Source of the DNA: Dechloromonas sp. UBA6271
GTDB lineage: Bacteria; Pseudomonadota; Gammaproteobacteria; Burkholderiales; Rhodocyclaceae
DNA length: 64,000 bases
Assembly: GCA_002440665.1 (NCBI GenBank)
Contig: DJUX01000005.1
Coordinates: forward strand, 1 to 64,000
Direction: 5' to 3'
The translations under genes were made by a program, and so were the position numbers. The notes below the pieces were generated by a model. That model was not told the origin of the DNA. It ran no database searches and saw only the letters and a list, made by a program, of their open reading frames with translations. Below, piece by piece: positions 43,645 to 53,148 of the stretch (the stretch's first letter is position 1; each line of letters starts with the position of its first letter).

Positions 43645-44799
43645 ATGCCATACCTGTTCGAATTCACCTACCACAACCCGACCCAGATCGTTTTCGGCCC
43701 GAACAGCTTCGCCAAGCTGGGCAGCCTGGTTCCGGCCGATGCCAAGGTGTTGCTGCTCTACGGCGGTGGCTCGATCAAGGGCAACGGCGTTTACGACAAG
43801 GTGATTGCCGCACTGGCCGGGCGCGAGGTGGTCGAATTCGCCGGTGTGGAACCCAACCCGACGCATGAAACCCTGTCTGCTGCGGTCGACCTCGCAAAAA
43901 GGCAGAAAATCGATTTCATCCTCGGCGTCGGCGGCGGCTCAGTGTCGGACGGGGCCAAGTACATCGCCTGCGCCGCGCTCTACGAAGGCGACGGCTGGGA
44001 TATCGTCAGCGGCAGGCATGCTCCCAGGGAGGCGCTGCCGGTCGGCATCGTGCTGACGCTGCCGGCGACCGGTTCGGAATCGAACCCCGCCGCCGTGGTC
44101 ACGCGCAAGGCCACGCACGAGAAGCGGGTTTTCTACGTGCCGCCGGCGCGGCCGCGCTTCGCCGTGCTCAATCCCGAGGTGATGTCCAGCCTGCCCGACC
44201 GCCAGCTGGAAAACGGCGTCGTCGATGCCTTCGTGCATGTCTGCGAGCAATACCTGACCTACCCGGTCGGCGCGCTGGTGCAGGACGGTTACGCCGAGGC
44301 GGTGATGAAGGTGCTGAAAACGCTGGCCGACACCTTCGAGCAACGCCGCGAAACCGCCTGGCAGCAGAACCTGATGTGGGCCGCCAACCAGGCCCTGTGC
44401 GGCATCATCGGCGTCGGCGTGCCCGCCGACTGGGTCACCCACCGCATCGCCGTCGAGCTCACGGCGTTGTGGGAGATCGACCACGGCCGCACCCTTTCCA
44501 TCATCCAGCCCAGCCTGCTGCGCGAGCTGATCGAGCCCAAGCGCGCCAAGCTGGAGCAGATGGGGCGCAACGTCTTCGGCCTCGCCAACCCGAGCGCCGA
44601 AGACACCATCGCCGCCATCGAAGCCTTCTACCGCAGCCTGCGCATGCCGGTGCACCTGCGCGAGGCCGGCATTGCCGACAGCGACGCCGCCGACCGCGTC
44701 CTCGCCGCCGTTCGCGCCCACGGCAACGCCGCGCTCGGCACCCACGCCGAGGTCGACGACGCGAAGACCGAGCGCATCATCCGCCGTGCCTTCGCCTGA
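43645..44799 (+). CDS. yqhD: iron-type alcohol dehydrogenase (YqhD-like aldehyde reductase)
   Basis: The protein is 384 aa, the length of E. coli YqhD. N-terminal FEFTYHNPTQIVFGPNS is typical of YqhD. The nucleotide loop GVGGGSVSDGAKYIA and the metal ligands (Asp and His in GVVDAFVHVCEQYL, His in DWVTHRIAVE and in EIDHGRTLSI) are all present. It reduces short aldehydes with NADPH, a detoxification role. It lies between the accessory module and menE and is on the men strand. Confidence 0.9.
   Translation: MPYLFEFTYHNPTQIVFGPNSFAKLGSLVPADAKVLLLYGGGSIKGNGVYDKVIAALAGREVVEFAGVEPNPTHETLSAAVDLAKRQKIDFILGVGGGSVSDGAKYIACAALYEGDGWDIVSGRHAPREALPVGIVLTLPATGSESNPAAVVTRKATHEKRVFYVPPARPRFAVLNPEVMSSLPDRQLENGVVDAFVHVCEQYLTYPVGALVQDGYAEAVMKVLKTLADTFEQRRETAWQQNLMWAANQALCGIIGVGVPADWVTHRIAVELTALWEIDHGRTLSIIQPSLLRELIEPKRAKLEQMGRNVFGLANPSAEDTIAAIEAFYRSLRMPVHLREAGIADSDAADRVLAAVRAHGNAALGTHAEVDDAKTERIIRRAFA
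43877..43911 (+). repeat. USS-like element, copy 11
   Basis: CTGC plus the exact core, then CAAAAAGG and AGAAAATC. Inside yqhD (encodes AAVDLAKR). Confidence 0.8.
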
Positions 44800-44870
44800 G
44801 CGGGAATGCCGCAGCCGCCCGCCGCACGGATTTCTTGATCTGCCTCGCCGCCGCATCGCCCTCCGCTATT

Positions 44871-44876
44871 TATAAT
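44871..44876 (+). promoter_or_regulatory. TATAAT box just before menE
   Basis: Perfect -10 hexamer 10 bp before the menE ATG, with no clear -35 at 17 bp. If used, the menE mRNA would be nearly leaderless. Confidence 0.35.
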
Positions 44877-44885
44877 CCGGGGCTT

Positions 44886-46151
44886 ATGAAGCCCGCAGGA
44901 TCGCTCGCCCGCCACCTCGCCACCGCCGCCCGGCGCCGGCCGGAGGCGCTTGCCCTGAGTTGCGCCGGGCAAAGCTGGACCTTCGCCGAACTGCTGGCCG
45001 ATGCCGGCGCACTGAGCATGACGCTGGCGGGCGGCCCGGGGCCGCTCGTCGTTGCCGGCAGCAGCCTCGACCTCGCCCACCACGCCTTCGCCTGCAGCCT
45101 TGAAAATCGCCCTTTCTGGCCGGTCGACCGCAACCGTTCGCCAACCTGGGCTGGAGAACTTCCGCCGCAGGTTGCGCTGGTCATTTCAACCAGCGGCAGC
45201 GAGGGCGAGCCGCGCGGCGTCATGCTGACCGACGCCAATCTCGATGCCGCCGCGGCAGCCTCGAACCGCCACCTGCCCTTGCAGGCCGGCGACTTGTGGC
45301 TGGACTGCCTGCCGCTGTATCACATCGGCGGCCTGTCGATTCTCTGGCGCTGCACCCGGGCCGGCGCCGCTGTCCTGCTTCACGAAGGCTTCACCGCCGA
45401 AGACGTGGCCGCCGATCTGGCCGGTCAGCCGGTCACCCATCTGTCGCTGGTGCCGGCCATGCTCGCCCGCCTGCTGGAAACCGGCGTCACACCACCGGCC
45501 GGCCTGCGCCACGTGCTGGTCGGTGGTGCCGCGTTACCCCAATCGCTGTACGACAAGGCGGCGGCTGCCGGCTGGCCGCTCAATCCGAGCTACGGCATGA
45601 GCGAAACCGCCGCCCAGGTGGCGACCCACACGCCGGCCGACGGCCCCTGGCATGAAGGCCTGGTCGGCCGCGCGCTCGGCGACAACGAATTCGCCTTGGC
45701 CGCCGACAGCCGCATCCGCATCCGCGGACCTCAGGTCATGGCCGGCTATCTCGGTGGCGGCGGCATCGAGACCGACGGCTGGCTGACCACCGGTGACCTC
45801 GGCAAAATCGATGCTTTGGGGCAGTTGACCGTAACCGGCCGCGCCGACGACATGCTGATCAGTGGCGGCCGCAACGTGCACCCACTTGAAGTCGAATCCT
45901 GCCTCGCCGCCTGCCCCGGCGTCCGCGATGTCGCCGTGACCGGTCTGCCCGACCCGGTCTGGGGCGACCTCATCGTCGCGCTGATGGTCGGCGAAGCCAC
46001 CCAGGAATGCCTGCGCGACTGGTGCCGGACGCGCCTGCCGGGCGCCGCGCAGCCCCGGCGTATCGTGCACCTGGCAGGCCTGCCGCGCAACGCCGCCGGC
46101 AAGCTCGAACGTTCGGTGCTGCGCCAACTGGCACGGGAATCTGAATCATGA
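44886..46151 (+). CDS. menE: o-succinylbenzoate--CoA ligase
   Basis: The protein is 421 aa of the ANL superfamily: P-loop ISTSGSEGEPRGVMLTDANL, LPLYHIGGLSIL (the MenE-typical region), NPSYGMSETAAQVATH, TDGWLTTGDLGKID and the late catalytic Lys in RNAAGKLERSVLR. It activates o-succinylbenzoate with CoA for MenB. The stop overlaps the menF start by ATGA. Confidence 0.9.
   Translation: MKPAGSLARHLATAARRRPEALALSCAGQSWTFAELLADAGALSMTLAGGPGPLVVAGSSLDLAHHAFACSLENRPFWPVDRNRSPTWAGELPPQVALVISTSGSEGEPRGVMLTDANLDAAAAASNRHLPLQAGDLWLDCLPLYHIGGLSILWRCTRAGAAVLLHEGFTAEDVAADLAGQPVTHLSLVPAMLARLLETGVTPPAGLRHVLVGGAALPQSLYDKAAAAGWPLNPSYGMSETAAQVATHTPADGPWHEGLVGRALGDNEFALAADSRIRIRGPQVMAGYLGGGGIETDGWLTTGDLGKIDALGQLTVTGRADDMLISGGRNVHPLEVESCLAACPGVRDVAVTGLPDPVWGDLIVALMVGEATQECLRDWCRTRLPGAAQPRRIVHLAGLPRNAAGKLERSVLRQLARESES
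45102..45136 (-). repeat. USS-like element, copy 12
   Basis: CGGT plus the exact core, then CCAGAAAGGG and CGATTTTC. Inside menE, antisense (encodes PVDRNRS). Confidence 0.75.
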
Positions 46152-47482
46152 TCGGCGCCCTGCGCCAGCGCCTGGCCAGCCCGCAACTGCCTGGTCAGTT
46201 GCGCGAACTTGCGGCAAATGCAACTGCCGCGGCACCGGTCAGCCTGACGCTCGATCTCGGCCAGTGCGCCACCGACTGGCTGACGGCCCTGCCGGCCGGC
46301 GCGCCCTTCTGGTACCAGGCACGTCCCGCTGTGGGCCACTACCAGCTTGGCATCGGCCATGCCTTTCAGGTCGCCAGTGCCGGCGCGAACCGCTTCGCCG
46401 CGCTCGACAACGCCTTTTTCGGCCTTGCCCGCCACCGGCGCCGCAACGCCACGCCGCTCGCTTTCTGCGGCTTCGCCTTCGACGAGCACAGCCAGACTCC
46501 GCTGCCCAATGCCCTGCTGGCGGTCCCCGCCATTCTTCTCGAATCACGCGACGGTCGCTGCCGAGTGACGCTCAGCACGCCGGCCGGGAAAATTGCCCAG
46601 GCGCCCGCCGGTTGGCGGCAACTGCTGGCCACGCCGGCAAGGCAGCACGACTACCACCTGCTGCCGGCAGGCGACCGGACATTGGCCGACCGTGCCTGGA
46701 TCGCCCGGGTCCGCGCCGCCCTGCGCGATATCGCCGGGCAGCGACTGGACAAGATCGTGCTCACCCGCAGCCGCCATTTGCAAGCCACTGGCCCGATACC
46801 TGCCGGCCGGCTGCTCGGCGCGCTGCTCGACCAGCAACCCAACAGCCTCATCTACGCCTACGGCAATGGCGCAACAGTCTTCCTCGGCGCCACCCCGGAG
46901 CGCCTGGTCCGCCTGGCCGCCGGGCGCATCGCCGCCGATGCGCTGGCCGGCACGGCATGGCCGGGTTCGCCCGTGCTCGACGCGCCCAAGAACCGGCACG
47001 AACAATCGCTGGTGGTCGCCGCCATCGTCGCCGCCCTGGAAAAATGTTGCACCCACCCGCCGTCGGCCGGCCCGGTCGAGGTACGTGCGGCCGGCACGGT
47101 CAGCCATCTGCGCAGCCTGGTCACCGGTTGCGCAGGCGAAGGCATCACGATTTTCGACCTCGTACGCGCCCTGCACCCGACACCGGCGGTCGGCGGCTTT
47201 CCGACCGGCGCCGCGCTCGACTGGTTGGCGGCCCACGGCGAACGGCGCAGTGGCTGGTACAGCGGCGGTTTCGGCAGCATCAGCGCCGCTGGCGACGGGG
47301 AATTCTCGGTCGCCCTGCGTTCGGCCCTGATCGCCGGCAGCAGCCTGGAACTGCAGGCCGGCGCCGGCATCGTCGCCGGCTCCGACCCGGAGCAGGAACT
47401 GGCGGAAACCGAAGCCAAGTTCGGCACGCTCCTGGGGGCACTTACCGCAGCGCCGGCGCGGAAACCAAACCGCCTCGGCTAA
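46148..47482 (+). CDS. menF: isochorismate synthase
   Basis: The protein is 444 aa of the chorismate-utilising family. The C-terminal catalytic core has IVLTRSRHL, GATPERLVRLAAGRIAADALAGTA, the metal-binding region ALHPTPAVGGFPTGAAL and GWYSGGFGSI, then AGAGIVAGSDPEQELAETEAKF. It converts chorismate to isochorismate, the entry to menaquinone; an entC-like role in siderophore synthesis is less likely because it is coupled to menE. Confidence 0.9.
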   Translation: MIGALRQRLASPQLPGQLRELAANATAAAPVSLTLDLGQCATDWLTALPAGAPFWYQARPAVGHYQLGIGHAFQVASAGANRFAALDNAFFGLARHRRRNATPLAFCGFAFDEHSQTPLPNALLAVPAILLESRDGRCRVTLSTPAGKIAQAPAGWRQLLATPARQHDYHLLPAGDRTLADRAWIARVRAALRDIAGQRLDKIVLTRSRHLQATGPIPAGRLLGALLDQQPNSLIYAYGNGATVFLGATPERLVRLAAGRIAADALAGTAWPGSPVLDAPKNRHEQSLVVAAIVAALEKCCTHPPSAGPVEVRAAGTVSHLRSLVTGCAGEGITIFDLVRALHPTPAVGGFPTGAALDWLAAHGERRSGWYSGGFGSISAAGDGEFSVALRSALIAGSSLELQAGAGIVAGSDPEQELAETEAKFGTLLGALTAAPARKPNRLG

Positions 47483-47543
47483 AGCGCCGGACGGACCCCG
47501 TTTTCGTCATGATTCCGTAACACAAATGCAACAAAATGACGGG

Positions 47544-47563
47544 CTTGAAGCATATACTTCAAG
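47544..47563. promoter_or_regulatory. inverted repeat upstream of ppk1
   Basis: CTTGAAG and CTTCAAG separated by CATATA, 18 bp before the ppk1 ATG and close to the ribosome-binding site. Could be an operator or an mRNA hairpin; no regulator is identified. A weak Pho-box-like run of half-sites lies just upstream. Confidence 0.35.
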
Positions 47564-47581
47564 GAAAACAGGAGACTTTCC

Positions 47582-49666
47582 ATGACCCGTCAACACATCA
47601 AGCCGCGCTTTCCGGCCGAAGAATATCTGAACCGGGAACTGAGCATGCTGGCGTTCAACCGCCGCGTTCTGGCCCAGGCGCAGGATGAGCGCATGCCGCT
47701 GCTGGAACGCCTGCGCTTTCTGTGCATCGTTTCCAGCAACCTCGACGAGTTCTTCGAAATCCGCATGGCCGGCCTCAAGGAACAGATCAAGGCGCATGTT
47801 GCTGCGGTCACCACCGACGGCAAGACGGCGCATGAAACCTTCCGCCTGGTGTCCGCCGAAGCGCACGCCATCGTCACCGAGCAATACCGCCACCTGAATG
47901 ACGTCATCCTGCCGTTGATGGCTGAACAGGGCATCCGCTTCCTGCGCCGTTCGACGTGGACCGAGGCGCAACGCGAATGGATTCGCGATTATTTCGTGCG
48001 CGAAATGGTGCCGGTGTTGACGCCGATTGGACTTGACCCTTCGCACCCTTTCCCGAAGGTGCTCAACAAGAGCCTCAATTTTGCCGTCGAACTGGAAGGC
48101 AAGGATGCCTTCGGCCGAAGTTCCAACGCCGCCATCGTCCAGGCGCCGCGCGTACTGCCGCGCGTCACCCGCTTGCCGGAAGAACTCGCCGGCTGCGAAT
48201 ACGGCTTCGTTTTCATGTCGTCGATCCTGCATGAATTCGTCGGCGAACTATTCACCGGCATGACCGTGCTCGGCTGCTACCAGTTCCGCGCCACGCGAAA
48301 TTCCGATCTCTTCGTCGACGAGGAAGAAGTCACCAACCTGCGCACCAAACTGCAGGGCGAACTGCCGCACCGCCATTTCGGCGACGCCGTCCGCCTCGAA
48401 GTCGCCGAGAACTGTTCGGCCTCGATGACCGAGTTCCTGCTCGCCCAGTTCGGCCTCGGGGCGGCCGATCTTTACCGCGTCGAAGGTCCGGTCAACCTGG
48501 TACGCCTGATGCAGGTGCCCGACTGGGTCGACCGCCCTGACCTCAAGTTTTCCGCCTTTACGCCGGGTGTGCCCAAGGCGGTCGGCAAGGGCATCAACAT
48601 TTTCGACAGCATCCGCCGCAGCGACATCCTGCTGCACCATCCCTACCAGTCCTTCGCGCCTGTCATCGAGTTCCTCAACCAGGCGGCGACCGACCCGCAG
48701 GTGGTGGCGATCAAGATGACGGTCTACCGCACCGGCACCGACTCGGTGCTGATGCAGTCGCTGATTCGCGCCGCCCAGAACGGCAAGGAAGTCACCGTCG
48801 TCGTCGAACTGATGGCGCGTTTCGACGAGGAAGCCAACATCGGCTGGGCGACCAAGCTGGAGGAAGTCGGGGCCCATGTCGTCTACGGTGTCGTCGGCTA
48901 CAAGACGCACGCCAAGGCGCTGCTCATCGTCCGCCGCGAGGAAGGTGGCCTCAAGCGCTATGCCCACCTCGGCACCGGCAACTATCATCCGCGCACCGCC
49001 CGCCTTTATTCCGATTTCGGCCTGATGACGGCCAACGAGGAAATCACCTTCGACGTCAGCGAAGTCTTCAAGCAACTGACCGGGCTGGGCAAGGCGCGCA
49101 CGCTGAAACACTTGTGGCAGGCGCCGTTCACGCTGCAGCCCAACGTCGTCGCGGCGATCCAGGCGGAGGCCGAAACCGCGCGCGCCGGCGGCAAGGCGAT
49201 GATCGTCGCCAAGATGAATTCGCTGCTCGAACCGGAAACCATCCACGCACTGTACGAGGCTTCGCAGGCCGGCGTCTCGGTCGAACTGATCATCCGCGGT
49301 GTCTGCGCGCTACGCCCCGGCGTTCCCGGCCTTTCGGAAAACATCCGCGTCCGTTCGATCATCGGCCGCTTCCTCGAACATCACCGCGTCTTCTATTTCT
49401 ACGCCGGCGGCGAAGAAAAGGTTTATCTGTCAAGCGCCGACTGGATGGAGCGCAACTTCTTCAAGCGCATCGAACTCGCCTTCCCGGTTCTCGACCCCAA
49501 GCTGAAGAAACGCGTCATCACCGAAGGTCTCAAGTTCTACCTGGCCGACAATCAGCAAAGCTGGGACATGAATGGCGAAGGTGCTTACCAGCGGCGCCGG
49601 AGCGTGCGCGCCAAGCCGCATCACGCGCAGGGCGAGCTGATGGTGACGCTGGGCGGCGGCAACTGA
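47582..49666 (+). CDS. ppk1: polyphosphate kinase 1
   Basis: The protein is 694 aa and reversibly makes polyphosphate from ATP. The N-terminal LNRELSMLAFNRRVLAQA and SSNLDEFFEIRMAG are the Ppk1 N-domain; the catalytic His is in YKTHAKALLIVRREE (His443) and the second His in GTGNYHPRTARLYSDFGLM. The C-terminal RSIIGRFLEHHRVFYFYAGG completes it. This fits polyphosphate accumulation known for related Rhodocyclales. Confidence 0.96.
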   Translation: MTRQHIKPRFPAEEYLNRELSMLAFNRRVLAQAQDERMPLLERLRFLCIVSSNLDEFFEIRMAGLKEQIKAHVAAVTTDGKTAHETFRLVSAEAHAIVTEQYRHLNDVILPLMAEQGIRFLRRSTWTEAQREWIRDYFVREMVPVLTPIGLDPSHPFPKVLNKSLNFAVELEGKDAFGRSSNAAIVQAPRVLPRVTRLPEELAGCEYGFVFMSSILHEFVGELFTGMTVLGCYQFRATRNSDLFVDEEEVTNLRTKLQGELPHRHFGDAVRLEVAENCSASMTEFLLAQFGLGAADLYRVEGPVNLVRLMQVPDWVDRPDLKFSAFTPGVPKAVGKGINIFDSIRRSDILLHHPYQSFAPVIEFLNQAATDPQVVAIKMTVYRTGTDSVLMQSLIRAAQNGKEVTVVVELMARFDEEANIGWATKLEEVGAHVVYGVVGYKTHAKALLIVRREEGGLKRYAHLGTGNYHPRTARLYSDFGLMTANEEITFDVSEVFKQLTGLGKARTLKHLWQAPFTLQPNVVAAIQAEAETARAGGKAMIVAKMNSLLEPETIHALYEASQAGVSVELIIRGVCALRPGVPGLSENIRVRSIIGRFLEHHRVFYFYAGGEEKVYLSSADWMERNFFKRIELAFPVLDPKLKKRVITEGLKFYLADNQQSWDMNGEGAYQRRRSVRAKPHHAQGELMVTLGGGN

Positions 49667-49670
49667 CCGC

Positions 49671-49705
49671 CTGTTGCGGTCGACCTCCTGAAAAGGGCAA
49701 AAATG
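49671..49705 (+). repeat. USS-like element, copy 13
   Basis: CTGT plus the exact core, then GAAAAGGG and CAAAAATG: close to the ideal. Immediately after ppk1; its 3' end runs into the terminator. Confidence 0.85.
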
Positions 49706-49728
49706 CGGCTACTGACCGCATTTTTTTC
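49700..49728 (+). terminator. intrinsic terminator of ppk1
   Basis: Stem AAATGCGG / CCGCATTT, loop CTACTGA, then a T run. The second AT tract of the USS-like copy supplies the 5' arm. Confidence 0.75.
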
Positions 49729-49744
49729 ACGGTGACGCCTAAGC

Positions 49745-49933
49745 TTATGACCCGGAATTTTTCCGTCCGCCGTCGTCCGGCGTGAAGAACAGCGCGGCGC
49801 CGACGGCGATCAGGACCAGCGGCCACCACTTGCGCAGTATGGCGACCAGGTCGAACTCGATCAGGTCGAGATTTACCGCCAGCGCGATCGCACCGATGAC
49901 GATCAGCGCGACGGATACGAAATTTCCCCTCAT
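49745..49933 (-). CDS. LiaI/LiaF-type small membrane protein
   Basis: The protein is 62 aa. Two hydrophobic stretches, SVALIVIGAIALAVNLDLI and WWPLVLIAVGAALFFT, are separated by a short basic turn, as in the LiaI-LiaF transmembrane domain. Role unknown. It is located between ppk1 and relA. Confidence 0.75.
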   Translation of the reverse strand: MRGNFVSVALIVIGAIALAVNLDLIEFDLVAILRKWWPLVLIAVGAALFFTPDDGGRKNSGS

Positions 49934-49934
49934 C

Positions 49935-49969
49935 GTTTTCCCCTGTTTTTCAGTGTCGACCGCAGCATT
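49935..49969 (-). repeat. USS-like element, copy 14
   Basis: ATGC plus the exact core, then TGAAAAACAGG and GAAAAC. In the short gap between relA and the LiaI-like gene, inverted relative to copy 13. Confidence 0.75.
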
Positions 49970-49975
49970 CCGGAA

Positions 49976-52198
49976 TCAGGCCCGCCGCACGCCGACGACA
50001 CCCTCGACTTCATGGATCATCGCCAGCGTGCGCTGCAACTGCTGCAGGTTGGTGATCTCGACGGTAAAGCCCATGTGCGCCTTGCCCTGCTTCGACTGGG
50101 TATTGACGCCGATCACATTGAGCTTCTCGCGGGCGAAGATTTCCGAGATGTCACGCAACAGGCCTTGCCGGTCGTGGGCATCGACGACGATATCGGTCGG
50201 GAAGACGCCCGTCGTCTGCCCGCCCCAGTCGGTCTCGATGACGCGCTCGGGATGGAGCGCTGCCAGATTGGCGAAATTGGAGCAATCCATGCGGTGGATC
50301 GAAACCCCCTTGCCGCGCGTAATGAAGCCCTGAATCGCGTCCGGTGGCGCCGGCTTGCAGCAGCGTGCCAGCTGCGTCAGCAGATTGTCGACGCCGACGA
50401 TCAGGATGCCCTGGTTGCCCTCGACCGGCTTGCTCGGCCGGGTCTGCACTTCGTCCGGCAATTGTGTTTCAGTCAGCAGATCGCCGCCGCGCGCCACCAG
50501 CTGGAATTGCCGCAGGTTGAGTTCGCCACGCACCGCCGCGATGTAGAGATCGTCGGCCCGCGAAAAGCCGAGCTTGTGCGCCAGCTCCTCGATGTTGGCC
50601 CCGGTCTGCCCGGCACGCTGCAATTCTTTGGCGATCAGCGCCCGCCCTTCGGACAGCGTTTCCTCCAGCGCCAGGTTGGAGAACCAGGCCCGCACCTTGA
50701 CCCGCGCGCTCTTGGTGTGGATGTAATTGAGCGACGGGTTCAGCCAGTCGCGCGACGGCCCGCCGTGCTTGGCGGTGACGATTTCGACGCGCTGCCCGGT
50801 TTCCAGCGGCGTGTTGAGCGGCACCAGTTGCCCGTTGACCTTGGCGCCGCGGCAGCGGTGGCCGAGGTCGGTATGCACGCGGTAGGCGAAATCGACCGGC
50901 GTCGCGCCCTGCGGCAGGTCGACCACCTTGCCCTGCGGGGTAATCACGTAGAGCGTCTCGTCGAGCGCCGCCTGCTTGTAGTGGCTGATCCAGTCCGAAC
51001 TGTCGGCGACTTCGTCCTTCCAGGTCAGCAGCTGGCGCAGCCAGGCGATCTTCTCGTCGTAGCTGTCCTCGGCGCCGCGCTTGGTGCCTTCCTTGTAACG
51101 CCAGTGGGCGGCGACGCCGAGCTCGGCATGCTTGTGCATTTCCCAGGTGCGAATCTGGATTTCCAGGCTGCGCCCGTCCGGGCAACGCACCGCCGTGTGC
51201 AACGAGCGGTAATAATTGCCCTTGGGGTTGGAGATGTAGTCGTCGAATTCCTTGGAAATCGGCGACCACAGGTTATGCACGATGCCGAGCGCGGTGTAGC
51301 AGTCCTTGAGGTCGTCGACGATGATGCGTAGCGCGCGGATGTCGTAGACCTCGGAGAACTCGACGCTCTTCTTCCGCATCTTGTTCCAGATGCTGTAGAT
51401 GTGCTTCGGCCGACCGTAAACTTCGGCCTTTTTCACGCCGGCCGCCGCCAGTTCTTCGCGCACCCTGGTTACGGCATCGGTGATGAACTGCTCGCGCTCG
51501 CTGCGCTTCTCGTCGAGCATCCCGGCAATTTTCTTGTAGATGTCCGGGTGCAGGAAACGGAAGGACAAGTCCTCCAGTTCCCACTTCAGCTCCCAGACAC
51601 CGAGCCGGTTGGCCAGCGGCGAATAGAGTTCCAGCGTTTCACGGGCAACCTGGACGCGCAGATCGTCCTGATGCGCGGCGTAATAGCGCAGCGTCTGGGT
51701 GCGGCTGGCGAGGCGCAGCAGCACGACGCGGATATCCTCGACCATGGCCAGCAGCATCTTGCGCAGGACTTCGATCTGCGCCTTCATTTCCGCCGGATTG
51801 ACTTCGCCGGCCTCGATGTTGGCGGCGACGAACCCCTTGGTGATCGGCCGCAGGCGGTTCAGCCGCGAAATGCCACTGACCAGATGCGCGGCCGGCGCGC
51901 CGAAGCGCTCCTCGATGCGGGTGATGCCATGTTCGTCATGGGCCGGTACGGCGAACAGCAAGGCTGCCATGCGCGATTCGACATCGAGCTTGAGGCCAGC
52001 GATGATGACCGCCATGCCCAGCGCATGCGACCAGATGCGCTCGCCGCTGCCGAGCACGGCGTCGCCGTACACCTCCCAGGCGTAGGCGACGACCTCCTGC
52101 AGCGCCGCTGCCTCGTCGGCGTCGAGGCCTTCGGCGAGGATGGCGAAGAACTGGTCGAAATCGCTTTGCGCAGCGACGGAATGGACGACGGAAACCAT
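49976..52198 (-). CDS. relA: (p)ppGpp synthetase RelA
   Basis: The protein is 740 aa, the ribosome-linked stringent-response synthetase. N-terminal pseudo-hydrolase domain: the HD motif of SpoT is replaced by FAVPAHDE, so hydrolysis is not expected. Synthetase domain about 230-345 with EFDDYISNPKGNYYRSLHTAV and QIRTWEMHKHAELGVAAHW; TGS domain about 395-455 (YVITPQGKVVDLPQGATPVDFAY); C-terminal ACT domain. I chose ATG 52198; the open frame upstream runs into the promoter region. Divergent from the EamA gene, 53 bp apart. Confidence 0.94.
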   Translation of the reverse strand: MVSVVHSVAAQSDFDQFFAILAEGLDADEAAALQEVVAYAWEVYGDAVLGSGERIWSHALGMAVIIAGLKLDVESRMAALLFAVPAHDEHGITRIEERFGAPAAHLVSGISRLNRLRPITKGFVAANIEAGEVNPAEMKAQIEVLRKMLLAMVEDIRVVLLRLASRTQTLRYYAAHQDDLRVQVARETLELYSPLANRLGVWELKWELEDLSFRFLHPDIYKKIAGMLDEKRSEREQFITDAVTRVREELAAAGVKKAEVYGRPKHIYSIWNKMRKKSVEFSEVYDIRALRIIVDDLKDCYTALGIVHNLWSPISKEFDDYISNPKGNYYRSLHTAVRCPDGRSLEIQIRTWEMHKHAELGVAAHWRYKEGTKRGAEDSYDEKIAWLRQLLTWKDEVADSSDWISHYKQAALDETLYVITPQGKVVDLPQGATPVDFAYRVHTDLGHRCRGAKVNGQLVPLNTPLETGQRVEIVTAKHGGPSRDWLNPSLNYIHTKSARVKVRAWFSNLALEETLSEGRALIAKELQRAGQTGANIEELAHKLGFSRADDLYIAAVRGELNLRQFQLVARGGDLLTETQLPDEVQTRPSKPVEGNQGILIVGVDNLLTQLARCCKPAPPDAIQGFITRGKGVSIHRMDCSNFANLAALHPERVIETDWGGQTTGVFPTDIVVDAHDRQGLLRDISEIFAREKLNVIGVNTQSKQGKAHMGFTVEITNLQQLQRTLAMIHEVEGVVGVRRA

Positions 52199-52251
52199 AT
52201 GAGGATTATACCGTCTGACCCTGCCCACCGCCCTGCGGCATAATTCACGCC

Positions 52252-53148
52252 ATGACGACAAAGCCTCACCACTTTTACACCAACCCCTACCTGCTGCTGA
52301 CCCTGACTGTGCTTTTCTGGTCGGGCAACATGGTGCTCGGCCGCGGCATCCGCGCCGACGTGCCGCCGCTGGCGCTGGCCTTCTGGCGCTGGGCGATCGC
52401 CTTCGCGCTGGTCCTGCCGCTGGCCTGGCCGCATTTCAGGGCGCAGTGGCCGTTGCTCAAGAAGGACTGGAAGCCGGTGCTGATCCTTGGCGTGCTCGGC
52501 GTTGGCGGCTACAACACCTTCGCCTACATCGCGCTGCAATACACCTCGGCGACCAACGCGGTGTTGCTCAATTCCTTCATCCCGGTCGCCACCATCGCCA
52601 TTTCCTGGGCCTTTCTCGGCAAGCACCTGCGCCGCCTCGAAGGCCTTGGCGTCGTCATCTCGCTGTGCGGCGCGCTGACCATCATCGCCCGCGGCGACCT
52701 GGCAGTGCTCGCCCACCTCAACCTCAACGCCGGCGACGTCTGGATGCTCGGCGCCGTGCTGGTCTGGGCCATCTACACCGTCGGCCTCGCCTGGCGCCCG
52801 GCCGGCGTGCACCCGATGCTGATGCTGGCGGCGATGACCGCGGTCGGCCTCGCCGCCCTCGCCCCGGCCTGGCTGTGGGAAATGGCGCAGGGACGCCACA
52901 TCAACGTGACCCCCGCTTCGCTGGCCTCGCTCGCCTATGTCGGCATCTTCCCCAGCTTTCTCGGCTACATTTTCTACAACCGCGGCGTCGCCGAAGTCGG
53001 TGCCAACAAGGCCAGCCTGTTCATCCACCTGATGCCGGTGTTCGGCACGCTGCTCTCCGCCATCTTCCTGGCGGAAATCCCGCACTGGTATCACTACCTC
53101 GGCATTGCCCTGATCTTCAGCGGCATCTGGCTGACGATGAAAAAATGA
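52252..53148 (+). CDS. EamA/DMT-family transporter
   Basis: The protein is 298 aa with about ten membrane segments in two EamA halves (LLLTLTVLFWSGNMVLGRG starts the first; LGAVLVWAIYTVGLAWRP the second). Export of amino acids or metabolites is typical; substrate unknown. Its stop is within the ATGATG of mtfA. Confidence 0.9.
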   Translation: MTTKPHHFYTNPYLLLTLTVLFWSGNMVLGRGIRADVPPLALAFWRWAIAFALVLPLAWPHFRAQWPLLKKDWKPVLILGVLGVGGYNTFAYIALQYTSATNAVLLNSFIPVATIAISWAFLGKHLRRLEGLGVVISLCGALTIIARGDLAVLAHLNLNAGDVWMLGAVLVWAIYTVGLAWRPAGVHPMLMLAAMTAVGLAALAPAWLWEMAQGRHINVTPASLASLAYVGIFPSFLGYIFYNRGVAEVGANKASLFIHLMPVFGTLLSAIFLAEIPHWYHYLGIALIFSGIWLTMKK

